A stretch of DNA of 64,000 bases from Ch67 sp041395845. Its GTDB lineage: Bacteria > Pseudomonadota > Gammaproteobacteria > Pseudomonadales > Ketobacteraceae. The stretch is taken from positions 62,001 to 126,000 of the forward strand of contig JAWKZS010000011.1 in the NCBI GenBank assembly GCA_041395845.1. Direction: 5' to 3'. Every line of letters begins with the position of its first letter. The stretch's first letter is position 1. A model generated the notes under the pieces. It was not told where the DNA came from and did not search any database. It saw only the letters and a program-made list of their open reading frames with translations. Position numbers and translations under genes: made by a program. This document shows, piece by piece, positions 44,546-53,883 of the stretch.

Positions 44546-45853
44546 CTATACTGAACCATACATTGCGACGTACGCTGTTTGAATAGCGCTTTTGAGCAGG
44601 AACTTGGGTAGGCCGGTATCTCGCCTGAGGTCCTTATAGGCTTTTTTTCGCGAGACCACACTTAACACGGGGGCATCACAAAAATACTTCAGGGCGGCTT
44701 CCTGGGCCTTGTATCGGCGAATCAGCTTTTCTCGGGTTACATGGTTGGCATGCTCATTCACTATGGTTTTTGTGAGCACCGGATAGCGATATTCAATGTA
44801 CCCCACAGAAAGTCCTGTTTCTTTGGCAACCTGCTTCAAGGACGGCGGGATTTCGCATTTTTCGATATAGCGACGGATGCGTTTTAAGGTTGCCTTGTGA
44901 TCTCGCTTCTCCCTCGTTGCTGCACGTATAAACGAGGGAGGTAACGAACAGAACCAGGTTAAATTGTTTACAGCTGTTGTCTGAACTGCATTACCGCTCA
45001 TGATGTCGAATAGCGATAGCCCCATACGATAGGCAAACCTGCGTGTCAGTTTAAGGCTTATCGGTCGCGTACCATGTATTGCTGATAAAAGCTTATCGCG
45101 AGGCAGCACCCTATACAGCTCATTTTCTCGATCCTGGCTCCAGTAATAATCAAACAGCTTTTCCAAGGACAATTGAACGCCATTAACCGGAAGAAAATTC
45201 GGCTCACGACCAGCCAGATCATCGAACAACGTAACCAAATCAAAACCCGAAATTTCCCAGGAATTATTGATATCTGATTGCTTCAGTTTTTTCACTCGTT
45301 TCGCAAGATTAGACCCACAGTCCTGACAGACATTCAAAGCAGCGGTTTTTCTATATGAAGTCTGGTCACAGCCACACATGGGGCATGCACTAACTAATGG
45401 AGCTCGATGAGTGGGGCAGCAATCAATATCTTTGAGATGCCAAATAAGTTTGAAATATGCAGCCCCTCCAACCGCAGCAGTCTCAGCCAGACACTCCGGA
45501 CACCATCTGAATCCTTCGCAAATCTCTCCAGTTGAACGGCCTAGAACGGAACTCAAAAACCATAGAACGCCATGACCAAGCGATTGCTTGCTGAAATGCG
45601 ACATAGAATTGACTAGATTCAAGGCCAACGCATTTGGCCTGATCATTTCCTCTGGGCGTATATATGCAGGCAAAGACCAATTACCAAGATCTTTCAATTG
45701 ATCATCAGAATGAGCTTCCATCTGCACATGCCGGAGTAGAACCCCGACATGTACGCCATGTATTTTCGCGCAGCGGTGAATGTATGAAGCAAACGATTCA
45801 ACGTCTGCAGTACCAAGGCCCGATAAAGGGATGGGGAATAATTTATTGGTCAC
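44546..45853 (-). CDS. tniQ: TniQ family transposition protein
   Basis: The 435-residue product has the N-terminal TniQ region (LFPIPLSG at the start, then ESFASYIHRCAKIHG) and zinc-binding Cys/His pairs: RWCPECL, DIDCCPTHRAPLV, ACPMCGC and CQDCGSN. TniQ/TnsD proteins choose the target of Tn7-like and Tn5053-like elements. GTG at 45853 overlaps the end of the TnsC-like gene by 11 bases. It is somewhat longer than Tn5053 TniQ (about 405) and shorter than TnsD (about 508). Target preference cannot be read from the sequence. Confidence 0.86.
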   Translation of the reverse strand: MTNKLFPIPLSGLGTADVESFASYIHRCAKIHGVHVGVLLRHVQMEAHSDDQLKDLGNWSLPAYIRPEEMIRPNALALNLVNSMSHFSKQSLGHGVLWFLSSVLGRSTGEICEGFRWCPECLAETAAVGGAAYFKLIWHLKDIDCCPTHRAPLVSACPMCGCDQTSYRKTAALNVCQDCGSNLAKRVKKLKQSDINNSWEISGFDLVTLFDDLAGREPNFLPVNGVQLSLEKLFDYYWSQDRENELYRVLPRDKLLSAIHGTRPISLKLTRRFAYRMGLSLFDIMSGNAVQTTAVNNLTWFCSLPPSFIRAATREKRDHKATLKRIRRYIEKCEIPPSLKQVAKETGLSVGYIEYRYPVLTKTIVNEHANHVTREKLIRRYKAQEAALKYFCDAPVLSVVSRKKAYKDLRRDTGLPKFLLKSAIQTAYVAMYGSV

Positions 45854-46931
45854 CCGATCCTCCCAGAGCGCCCCGATTATTGGATTGAATCCGCTTTGGT
45901 TTGCGCTGAAACGGTTTGGGGTTGCTTTTTTTCTTGGGTCGTTCTGATTTTATGGCCCCGGCCTTCGATGTCGACTTTTCATTAACTGTAGAATTAAATA
46001 TTCCTCGCAAGAAATGCTCCCCTTCAATAATCTCCTTTTGAACGACATCGTAATCCGACGCAGACGGTGCTGCACGATGCAAAGTCGACATTGAAATACC
46101 TTCATCGACGGCAGCGGCATACAGACTTGCTGTTTTTAACCATTTTCTTAGCAAACCAATACACCCCAATGACCCTTTGTATAACATTTCAAGATGGTCG
46201 TCCAAACCTCCAATATTTCCCTGTAGATTCATTATTCCCTGATAGGCCAACACGATATCGCGAAATTCATCTAAGTCGCTTTCTGTTTCAAAATAACGGG
46301 GAAAGTGAACTCGTTGTATTCTCCCAACCATGTGCGTAGATTTGGATGTGATAGGTAGAACTGGATAAGCACCAACGATTATTAAAACCAGATTATTTTC
46401 CTCTGCGAAGCTTTTCCAGGAGTCCATCACTGCAACAGGGGCGATGGCGTCTTTAGATACATAAACCACATGCTGCGCTTCATCGATAAAGAGAAATCTG
46501 ATCCGCCTATAGACTATGGCTTCGGCAAAAGCTGCCATAAACATAGCCTCAGATGTATGTTCAAACGACAATTTTCTCTTTTTAGGTTCTGCCTTCGATT
46601 CGAATGTGCCATAAATGGGGTGCTTTGATTCATTAAGCATATGCTGCGCAAATGCCTTCGTTGAAAATGATCCATTATTTCCCTGGTTTACGGCTCGAAC
46701 TCGAACCACTGGCAAGATTCCCGTTTTTTCGAAGTCATTGCCAACATTCAACATATTTTCCAGCTCTTCCACAAGGCGAGACTTCCCGACCCTGGATGGC
46801 CCAGTGATACAGATTACGTCACCTGGTGATGCCATGGATATAAGCGTAAAGGACTCTGATAAAGCGATTTTCCAATTGCGATGAGGTATTCTGAAGTCAA
46901 ACGAAAGCTTTTCATCAACATGCTTTGCCAT
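45843..46931 (-). CDS. TnsC/TniB-like AAA ATPase
   Basis: The 362-residue product has Walker A GPSRVGKS (K50) and Walker B FLFIDEAQHVVY, then a sensor segment LVLIIVGAYP, as in TnsC and TniB, which link the target selector to the transposase. A basic tail (ERPKKKSNPKPFQRKPK) may bind DNA. ATG at 46931 is two bases past the stop of the transposase gene; an upstream GTG at 46946 would overlap it. It lies between the transposase and tniQ genes in the usual B-C-Q order. Confidence 0.87.
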   Translation of the reverse strand: MAKHVDEKLSFDFRIPHRNWKIALSESFTLISMASPGDVICITGPSRVGKSRLVEELENMLNVGNDFEKTGILPVVRVRAVNQGNNGSFSTKAFAQHMLNESKHPIYGTFESKAEPKKRKLSFEHTSEAMFMAAFAEAIVYRRIRFLFIDEAQHVVYVSKDAIAPVAVMDSWKSFAEENNLVLIIVGAYPVLPITSKSTHMVGRIQRVHFPRYFETESDLDEFRDIVLAYQGIMNLQGNIGGLDDHLEMLYKGSLGCIGLLRKWLKTASLYAAAVDEGISMSTLHRAAPSASDYDVVQKEIIEGEHFLRGIFNSTVNEKSTSKAGAIKSERPKKKSNPKPFQRKPKRIQSNNRGALGGSGDQ

Positions 46932-46933
46932 GA

Positions 46934-49135
46934 CTACGCCCCCCAATTCTCAAGCTGAAGAGAAGAGACTTTCGTGGACTTAATTCGAGCAAAAACTGAA
47001 TCTGCTTTACGCTCTATGGGGGCTTCCACCTCCAAAACGGGAACAACCAATGCATCTTCAGCCATCTGCCGCATCTCTCGAATCTTATGGACCAGCTGTT
47101 CGTCTGCATGCATTCGCACAGCATCTCGTGCCGATTGCGCCTCACGCATCAGCAACCCCTCCACTTTCTGAGTGATTTTATCCTTGGCTGAAAATACGTT
47201 AATACCCGAGCTATAACATGGCACCCAGCCATCAAGCAGCTGCGCGAAAACGACATGGGGATTTTCAGGATCTACTCGAACATCAACCCTTGCCAGCCTA
47301 CCCCTAACCATAGATAGATCCGGTGACCAGTACCAAGTATTGCCGACATGCAAGCCTTTCTGGAAATCTATCTTATACCGCTCGACATCGACAGCCGTTG
47401 CCAATAAGAAAGCACTATCATATTCCACCTTTACCGGAATGAACGGCATTTCTTTGGCACTGGAAGAAAATCTAAGTGCCGTAGATTCAACTGCATTTCC
47501 GCGACAGCGAGCGCCGCGCCAATCACAAAACGAAAGTAACGCACGGTAGAACTCAAATGGCTGGAATATTGCGAATTTTTTTGGATTGGTGCTACCATCT
47601 GCGGATCTAACCTCCCTCTTATCCGCAAGATTTCCAGGCAATTGGGCTAGCCAAAGCTGACGAAACTCTCCAAAAAGACGCTCGACTTCGGACCCCCAAC
47701 GAGGATTTCCCGATGGGCGGAGACTCAGTGTTATCTTGTAGTGCGCTAGCAGGGCAGCAAAAAACACCGACCTAAAATCGCTTCCCCTATCAACAATAAT
47801 TTCTCTAGGCAACCTTCCATGATGCCGAACACATTCTCTGATCACCTTCGCACAGGCTGTCCTGGACGGAGGCTTCAGAGAAACAGTAACAGCCAAAACC
47901 TCGTTTGAAAAAACATCAACCAACGCCGTTATCCAGGGTCTTACAACGAAAACTTCGTATTGATTCGCGAAGAAAATTAGTTCTATGTCAGCATTATAGT
48001 GATCGACCGTTGCCACCTGCCAAGCGCATTGCGCCTTTACAGATCTTTTTTCTGGATCGGTTGGCGTCGCTACAGCGTTCGCTGCTCTCACACCACCTCT
48101 AGCTTTCGCTACCAATTCCGGCGGCAACTTGGATAACCTTTTAACAAAGGTGGGCCGAGTCACCGGTTTATAATACGGATGAGCGACCTTCGCGTCGGCC
48201 CGATACTCAATATAGCTCCGGTAAATAGAGATTCCTCTCTTACCTGGATGTACCATTCTTAAATACGTATCTAAGAACTTTTCTACATCTACAAATAGAC
48301 GCTGGCTTCTATTTCCGCAGTTAGAGTAGTTGGAAATAAGCGATTGGAAATCACTCAACCCCGCTTTTCTGCCATCCGATATTTTCTTTAGCCATCGATT
48401 AACACTTCGACCTTGCTCACCACTGTTAACCATTTCGAGCTTAGCAAGCGCCCTTTCTGCTTCAGCCTCCGACGGAAATTTAGATAACTCAACAGCTGCA
48501 AGTGTTGAGTCGCTGAATATAGCGCCGTCACGCAGCGAAGAAAGGCCTGCATTCAAGCAAAGTAATGATCGAGCGACCAAACATCCCTTAGGCTCAGAAA
48601 TCAGTGATCCCGTCATATCAATAAAGATCTCGCCAGAATCAATTTTACGAACCAACGGCGCATAATCTTTTAGTTCGAGAAAGTCCTTCAGATCAGCCAA
48701 GGTCCAACAGTAACTCTGTTCAAATGCTCTATCGAAATTTGCACTTGATATCGGCTCAGCATCATCCCATTGCCTGGACCAAAGCAAGAATCGCGTATTT
48801 TCGATCAGGAGTCGCATTTTCACGCTGTATTCAAAAACCCGAAACCGAATTCCCAATTCTTTGAAGGCTCTTCTCCCAGGTATGAAATCAACGCTACCAT
48901 CTGTGTTTCGCTTCCAATTATCGGGTTCTTTCACAACTAACTTGCCGATTTCCTCAGTTGTCTTGACTTCCACAACCTCCAGATAGTCCCGACGCAACAC
49001 CAACGCATCTGCCGTATATGTAAATGTGTCAACACCGATTGAAAACTGACCCACTTTACCCCTGAATTGCCGAATTAAAAATGACCCACCTGGATCAGTC
49101 GGGTTTACGGTTTTGGCGAATGAAGTCAACCACAC
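46934..49135 (-). CDS. TnsB/TniA-like DDE transposase with N-terminal TnsA-like nuclease core
   Basis: The 733-residue product carries an rve-type DDE core with Asp about 377 (VDHYNAD), Asp about 449 (IIVDRGSD) and Glu about 483 (WGSEVERLFGE), followed by a Mu/TniA-like C-terminal barrel. Before it, residues about 40-115 read like a TnsA core: TADALVLRRDYLEVVEVKT (an Asp, then E-V-K) and KELGIRFRVF. A single chain for both strands' cleavage is inferred. The glutamate-bearing first part of TnsA is not evident, and an open frame continues upstream of the GTG at 49135, so the true start may be earlier. Confidence 0.8.
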   Translation of the reverse strand: MWLTSFAKTVNPTDPGGSFLIRQFRGKVGQFSIGVDTFTYTADALVLRRDYLEVVEVKTTEEIGKLVVKEPDNWKRNTDGSVDFIPGRRAFKELGIRFRVFEYSVKMRLLIENTRFLLWSRQWDDAEPISSANFDRAFEQSYCWTLADLKDFLELKDYAPLVRKIDSGEIFIDMTGSLISEPKGCLVARSLLCLNAGLSSLRDGAIFSDSTLAAVELSKFPSEAEAERALAKLEMVNSGEQGRSVNRWLKKISDGRKAGLSDFQSLISNYSNCGNRSQRLFVDVEKFLDTYLRMVHPGKRGISIYRSYIEYRADAKVAHPYYKPVTRPTFVKRLSKLPPELVAKARGGVRAANAVATPTDPEKRSVKAQCAWQVATVDHYNADIELIFFANQYEVFVVRPWITALVDVFSNEVLAVTVSLKPPSRTACAKVIRECVRHHGRLPREIIVDRGSDFRSVFFAALLAHYKITLSLRPSGNPRWGSEVERLFGEFRQLWLAQLPGNLADKREVRSADGSTNPKKFAIFQPFEFYRALLSFCDWRGARCRGNAVESTALRFSSSAKEMPFIPVKVEYDSAFLLATAVDVERYKIDFQKGLHVGNTWYWSPDLSMVRGRLARVDVRVDPENPHVVFAQLLDGWVPCYSSGINVFSAKDKITQKVEGLLMREAQSARDAVRMHADEQLVHKIREMRQMAEDALVVPVLEVEAPIERKADSVFARIKSTKVSSLQLENWGA

Positions 49136-49158
49136 AGTCTTGCGGTTTATGGTTGAAT

Positions 49159-49635
49159 CTAGGGTTTGCAGTGCCGCATGTGAACCAGTGCAACTCGGTT
49201 GCCAACTGGCCCAACACGTTCTTCAATGCCATATGGTTTAAACCCAAGCTTGGGATATAGCAACAGCCCTGCGACGTTAAAGTTGAAGCACGAAACCGTT
49301 ACCTCAGAAGCACAATATTTCTCGTAAGCCAATGCGACCATATGCTTGATTAGAAGCGACGCGACGCCTCGCCCCCGTGCATTGGAAGCGACAATTACAT
49401 TGCCAATCGAACATCGCTCACGCATACCCCAACGATAGAAATTTGCAAACCCAAGCACTGCCTCACCTTCGGTAACGACATGTGAATCGCTACGTTGAGC
49501 TACTGCTGCACTGAGCTGATCTGTTGTTAGAGGGAAGCTAGCTTTTGGAAAAAATACGTAGAGCTCTTCCATGCTCTGTGGCAATGCGCATATTTCTTTG
49601 ATATCACCGTTTACCAGTGGCCGGATCGTAATCAT
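49159..49635 (-). CDS. GNAT-family N-acetyltransferase (cassette gene)
   Basis: The 158-residue product has the acetyl-CoA loop RGRGVA (87-92) after the GNVIVASNA strand, and a late LLLYPKLGFKPYG strand typical of GNAT enzymes. The substrate is unknown; related enzymes modify amines, peptides or antibiotics. It begins 42 bases after an attC site read in the same direction, with GTTAGGG just before the ATG, as cassette genes do. Its own attC is missing: the transposase gene begins 24 bases after its stop. Confidence 0.82.
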   Translation of the reverse strand: MITIRPLVNGDIKEICALPQSMEELYVFFPKASFPLTTDQLSAAVAQRSDSHVVTEGEAVLGFANFYRWGMRERCSIGNVIVASNARGRGVASLLIKHMVALAYEKYCASEVTVSCFNFNVAGLLLYPKLGFKPYGIEERVGPVGNRVALVHMRHCKP

Positions 49636-49676
49636 GTTGAAACCCTAACGTGTGATTCGAGCTTCGGTTTTCAGAC

Positions 49677-49794
49677 GTCTAACGCCGCATCAGCGCGCAA
49701 CCATAGTGAAGCGAATTTTGTGGTAAAAAGGAGCGAAGTGACGCACCACAAAAATGGCGGAATGTAGGTTGCTCCACTGATGCGGGCGTTAGCT
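49677..49794 (-). repeat. integron attC recombination site
   Basis: This 118-base imperfect palindrome has AGCTAAC and GTTAGAC core sites at its two ends on the minus strand. Inner arms CCGCATCAG/CTGATGCGG differ by one extra base, the usual mark of attC polarity, and further pairs are GCAACC/GGTTGC and ATTTTGTGGT/ACCACAAAAAT. The GTTAGAC end faces the GNAT gene and the other faces the 42-codon frame, the normal arrangement of a cassette junction. Confidence 0.85.
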
Positions 49795-49818
49795 ATAAGT
49801 TGCAACTTAAGAATGGTT

Positions 49819-49947
49819 TTACCAAGGAAACTCCGTGTCAACTTGCTTTCCGGTGTGCGCGATATAAAAATATCGAATCCCTATCCCCAGCAAAATAAAA
49901 CCAAAAATTATTGCGAACCCCAAATTAAATATGCTGGAATTTGGCAT
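49819..49947 (-). CDS. 42-residue membrane protein of an integron cassette
   Basis: An ATG at 49947 opens a 42-codon frame ending TAA at 49819, 25 bases before the attC site. The product has one membrane segment (FAIIFGFILLGIGIRYFYI) with polar ends. Short one-helix proteins are common in cassettes. There is no clear ribosome-binding site. The base composition (AT-rich) differs from the flanking genes. No function can be assigned. Confidence 0.55.
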   Translation of the reverse strand: MPNSSIFNLGFAIIFGFILLGIGIRYFYIAHTGKQVDTEFPW

Positions 49948-50066
49948 GAAAAATTAATTACTAACAAACTATTCCGAATCCAAAGTGCATGGGGCGATTC
50001 TTTTGACTCAGATATACGCCAGCCACATCCCGCAGCTGGGTCACTGAGCCTCCCCAACCAAGCCTG

Positions 50067-50654
50067 CTAAGGTTTTCCAAGCGACAGAAGGCTCAAGCTG
50101 AACAAGGCTGAAACCTCTTCAATCGCCTTCTCTTTATTAGTGTTCCCTGGCTCCGCTAGGGACATTGCAGCTTCAGTAAGTGCCGCGACTGCCATCCTCG
50201 CCACTAGTAGCCGCGTCTCAGAATGCATGCCGGGAAGCATGGTACACAATACATCAATGGCACGTTCTACAACGGGTGAGTTTTTCCACCGCTCTCTGCC
50301 AAGAACTGCCGGCGCATCGATCAATACAATCTGTCGAAACTTGGGATCACGGGAATACTGCATGAACGTATTCCAATAATCCGCCAATACCACTTTCGAT
50401 GCTTTCGTGCTTTCAATATCAAATAGAGCCTTGAACAACAGACTCTCCATACTCTCCGTGACGGCAAGAAAAAGATTCAATTTATTGCCAAAGTAGTGAT
50501 AAACCGGTCGAATTGTTGTGCCACTGGCTTCTGCAATATCCTCCAGTGAAGTCGCCTGATAGCCACGGCTACCAAACAGATTAGTCGCGTTTTCCAACAC
50601 CACTTGCGTGGTCGCACTACGCCGTTCTTGCTGTGTACGCGCTTTACGACTCAT
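50067..50654 (-). CDS. TetR-family regulator of the FadL-OYE-RND cluster
   Basis: The 195-residue product has a TetR HTH at residues about 27-50 (SLEDIAEASGTTIRPVYHYF) and an unrelated C-terminal ligand domain. Divergent placement from the FadL-type porin gene, with a 6-bp-arm palindrome across the porin promoter, suggests local repression lifted by a lipid or hydrophobic ligand. ATG at 50654. Confidence 0.85.
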   Translation of the reverse strand: MSRKARTQQERRSATTQVVLENATNLFGSRGYQATSLEDIAEASGTTIRPVYHYFGNKLNLFLAVTESMESLLFKALFDIESTKASKVVLADYWNTFMQYSRDPKFRQIVLIDAPAVLGRERWKNSPVVERAIDVLCTMLPGMHSETRLLVARMAVAALTEAAMSLAEPGNTNKEKAIEEVSALFSLSLLSLGKP

Positions 50655-50706
50655 CGGCTCCTCTATAGCAATAATCTATTGACAGTCTGTTCTTGGGCCC
50701 TGCCCG

Positions 50707-50740
50707 TTGCTTTGTGTAGTATGATTACATATGATATGTA
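50707..50740 (+). promoter_or_regulatory. promoter of the FadL-type gene with probable TetR operator
   Basis: TTGCTT (50707-50712) and TATGAT (50730-50735) are spaced by 17 bases. The palindrome TACATA-TGA-TATGTA (50726-50740) covers the -10 element and is a good candidate site for the divergently encoded TetR protein. Confidence 0.55.
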
Positions 50741-50856
50741 TCGCAACTACATAATATGCAGGCTTTCCCCACAGGCACTGATAGAACGGCGGACCAGCAC
50801 CTCACGTACCAGGCCGCCCTGTTACTCATCGATAAAAAGAAGAATGGAACCGTAAG

Positions 50857-52488
50857 ATGAGCTTCATCCGATATTTATACGCACTATTGGCGCTTGTCGC
50901 TTCGACATCAGCCAATGCAGTGTTAACTGATAGCCTGACCATAGGTAACGCAAAAGCAATCAGCCTGGGGCATGCCGTAACGGCCGATCCTCCCGGAATC
51001 GATTCCATACATTTTAATCCTGCGGGTCTGGCAGACCTGCAGGGACGCCAAAGTCATCTGAAAGTAGTAGCGGGCACATTCGCAATCGACATGGCTTTTG
51101 GGGACTACGATGAGACGACCGCTGCAGCGGTAGAAGGTTATCGTCAGCAGGCATATTACGAAGACAGCTACTATTTCAATGATGCTTACCGCAGCACAAG
51201 CACCACCGAAGGCGCATCCTTGATGCTGCCGTTTTTTGGTATGACCGATGTACCTGCCCTGCTTGCTCCTCTCGGAGGCGCTTCATACTCTCCACAAGGA
51301 AGCAATATCACACTCGCGACCAACGTATACTCTCCAATGATGGTGGGATTCTATCGCGCCGATGATGATCCTGGACGCTGGATCGGGCAGCGCATGTCAT
51401 TTATGCAGATTACCTATTTCTCACCCAGCTTTGCTTACCGGGTGAATGAAGAGTTTTCGTTTGGTGCTGCCATGACATTCAACTACGGCGGCGTCGGGTT
51501 CGAACTGCCGTTTCGGGGTGGAAATCCCAGTATTTTCGGACTGGGCGAGCTCCAGGCCACCACGTTCGATTGTGCCAACACCGATCCGGATAATCCTCGC
51601 CCTACCGATTTTCTTTGCGGTGGCACCTTCAGTCCGTATGAAGAACTGGGATATCTGGCGATGGAAGTCGAGACACCACTGGCAATCGGCTTCAACGTGG
51701 GCTTGCTCTGGCGACCAATGGAGTGGCTTTCCTTCGGTGTCAGTTACGTAGCACCAATCCCCATGACACTGGAAGGTGAATTCAGCTGGACCAGCTCCGA
51801 CAGCTGGCTAGGCTTCATTCTGCCGCTGGCTGACAGTTCGCTGTATGGAAACATCGGAAATCTTGTTCAGCTTCTGGGATACAGTTTGCCCGATTCCTCA
51901 ACTGTTACGGAAGGCAAAGCAACTCTCAATATCGAGATGCCGGCACTCTGGAATTTTGGAACAAGCATTCAGGTTACATCCAATTTCAAACTGAATATTG
52001 ATTACAAATATGCCGGCTGGTCATCATGGGAAGACTTGCCGCTTGAGTTTTCTGAGCCAATCAACTTCCTGCGACTGGCTGAATTCGTAGGTGAATCAAC
52101 CAGAACGTCCCTTGTATTTCCACTTGGACTCGAGGACACGTGGAACTGGGCCGTCGGCATAGAGTATCAATGGAATGATCAACTGGCGCTACGTCTGGGT
52201 ATCGAGGATCGCCCTACGTCATTACCAGACGGTGGTTACACGCCCTTATTACCCATGGGCTCGGGACAGCTCTATGGAGCAGGCTTCAGCATGAAGCTTG
52301 ATGGCGGCGGCGTCATGGATCTGGGTATTGCGTACTTCAAGAATTCTCTGGATATGCCATCCGGCACCAGTCCTCTGGGCAATGACACTGACCCGTTGAA
52401 CTTCATCTACAACCCGTTCTTCGGCACTGACATCAAAACCGATCTAAGTGTATTGCTGGTCGAATTCAGTATCAGCCAGCCGTTTTAA
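50857..52488 (+). CDS. FadL/OmpP1/TodX-type outer membrane transporter
   Basis: The 543-residue product has a signal peptide (LVASTSANA) and the FadL N-terminal plug signature (NAKAISLGHAVTADPP, then HFNPAGLAD). Many alternating beta strands and a terminal phenylalanine (SISQPF) fit an outer-membrane barrel. Such proteins take up long-chain fatty acids or hydrocarbons by lateral diffusion. It is longer than E. coli FadL (446). First gene of a plus-strand series with OYE, RND and radical SAM genes. Confidence 0.87.
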   Translation: MSFIRYLYALLALVASTSANAVLTDSLTIGNAKAISLGHAVTADPPGIDSIHFNPAGLADLQGRQSHLKVVAGTFAIDMAFGDYDETTAAAVEGYRQQAYYEDSYYFNDAYRSTSTTEGASLMLPFFGMTDVPALLAPLGGASYSPQGSNITLATNVYSPMMVGFYRADDDPGRWIGQRMSFMQITYFSPSFAYRVNEEFSFGAAMTFNYGGVGFELPFRGGNPSIFGLGELQATTFDCANTDPDNPRPTDFLCGGTFSPYEELGYLAMEVETPLAIGFNVGLLWRPMEWLSFGVSYVAPIPMTLEGEFSWTSSDSWLGFILPLADSSLYGNIGNLVQLLGYSLPDSSTVTEGKATLNIEMPALWNFGTSIQVTSNFKLNIDYKYAGWSSWEDLPLEFSEPINFLRLAEFVGESTRTSLVFPLGLEDTWNWAVGIEYQWNDQLALRLGIEDRPTSLPDGGYTPLLPMGSGQLYGAGFSMKLDGGGVMDLGIAYFKNSLDMPSGTSPLGNDTDPLNFIYNPFFGTDIKTDLSVLLVEFSISQPF

Positions 52489-52668
52489 GATTTTTAGAAC
52501 GGCAACATCGTATACGGCTCATCATAATATCGGCAAAGATGACAATGAAAACGTTCGCACAGAAGATCGCTTCTAAATCGATTTTCCAACTTAATCCAAA
52601 GCGTTTATATCCTGGGTTAATTGCATAACAAATATACACACCAAACAACATCCACGGTGACCGTCTCG

Positions 52669-53883
52669 ATGGAAAAGTACTCTTCACCAGCAAACCTGAA
52701 CGGCTTGACCCTTCGCAACCGCTTTATCAAAGCGGGAACATTTGAAGGCATGACGCCAGGGGGAGTGCCCGGCGAACAGCTGCTTGAGTTTCATAGGGCG
52801 TTTGCCCTGGGGGAAGTTGGCATGACAACAGTGGGTTACTGTGCCACTGAAGCAGATGGCCGACTTAACGAGAACATGATGTATATGCATGAGGATATTC
52901 GCAGCGAGCTATCTTCAGTAATTGATAGTTTGCACGAAGCCGGAACAAAAGTTTCCGGGCAGATGGGGCATTGCGGTGGTTTTACCAAGAACAGAGAGCT
53001 ACAACGACCTCGTGCCAAGGGCCCAAGTTTTGGTTTGAACTTGCTGGGTGCCGCACGTGGAATGCTCTTTTGTGACGCCATGACCGAAGCAGACATCCAG
53101 GCGCTGGTGAAAACTTATTACAACGCGGCCGTGTTTATGAAATCCGTGGGTTTTGACGCCCTGGAAATCCATTTTGGTCACGGCTATGGTCTCTGCCAAT
53201 TTATGAGTCCGAAGACAAATCGACGCACAGACCGTTATGGTGGCTCGGTTGAGAATCGCATGCGTTTGCCATTACAGGTGCTGGATGCAGTACGCGAAGC
53301 AGTAGGTGATGATTTTCCGATTATCGGCAAAATCAGCATGTTTGAGGGTGTAAAAAATGGTTTGAGCTTCGACGACGCGCTCAAAATGTCAACTCTGTTT
53401 GACAGATGTGGAATAGATGGACTGATTACGAGTGCCGGAACCAGCACCATGAGTCCTATGTTGATGCTACACGGTGAAAACATACTCCAGCCAATGCTAA
53501 AGGCCGAAAAAGAGATATTTATGCGGCTAGTCCTGCGCGTTGCAGGAACGTTTATGTTTAAAGATCATCCTTATCGTGAAAATTTCTTTTTAGATCATGC
53601 AAGACAACTTCGAGAGAAAGTAAATTGCAACTTGATATACATCGGCGGTGCAAGCAATGCACAGAGTTTCGAAATTCTGATGCAGGAAGGTTTTGACTTC
53701 ATACAGCTAGGCCGCGCCTTGCTACGGGACCCTTATTTACCAAGAAAGCTAAAATCCAATCCAAATTACAAAAGCCCATGTGACCACTGCAATGAGTGCA
53801 TTGCCACAATTGAGCATCCGGATGGCATACATTGTACGAAACTAGTGAAGCCAGAAAAGTCTGTGTCACGGCAGGCTTCATAG
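52669..53883 (+). CDS. NADH:flavin oxidoreductase, Old Yellow Enzyme family
   Basis: The 404-residue product is a TIM-barrel FMN enzyme: SPANLNGLTLRNRFIKAGTF at the N terminus, GQMGHCGG, the active-site stretch EIHFGHGYGLCQF-M-SPKTN-RRTDRYGGS, and a phosphate-binding IQLGRALLRDP. The usual iron-sulfur and second flavin domains of 2,4-dienoyl-CoA reductase are missing, but a Cys-rich tail (CDHCNECI) remains. It probably reduces an activated double bond. ATG at 52669 fits the family start. A 180-base gap separates it from the porin gene. Confidence 0.85.
   Translation: MEKYSSPANLNGLTLRNRFIKAGTFEGMTPGGVPGEQLLEFHRAFALGEVGMTTVGYCATEADGRLNENMMYMHEDIRSELSSVIDSLHEAGTKVSGQMGHCGGFTKNRELQRPRAKGPSFGLNLLGAARGMLFCDAMTEADIQALVKTYYNAAVFMKSVGFDALEIHFGHGYGLCQFMSPKTNRRTDRYGGSVENRMRLPLQVLDAVREAVGDDFPIIGKISMFEGVKNGLSFDDALKMSTLFDRCGIDGLITSAGTSTMSPMLMLHGENILQPMLKAEKEIFMRLVLRVAGTFMFKDHPYRENFFLDHARQLREKVNCNLIYIGGASNAQSFEILMQEGFDFIQLGRALLRDPYLPRKLKSNPNYKSPCDHCNECIATIEHPDGIHCTKLVKPEKSVSRQAS

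Noticed and set aside
44100..50066. CRISPR array or Cascade genes that would make the Tn7-like module an RNA-guided transposon
   Set aside because: No regularly spaced repeats and no cas-like genes are present anywhere in the window.
49780..50070. 96-codon plus-strand frame beside the attC site
   Set aside because: It begins inside the attC palindrome and lies antisense to the better-supported 42-codon cassette frame; no motif is visible.
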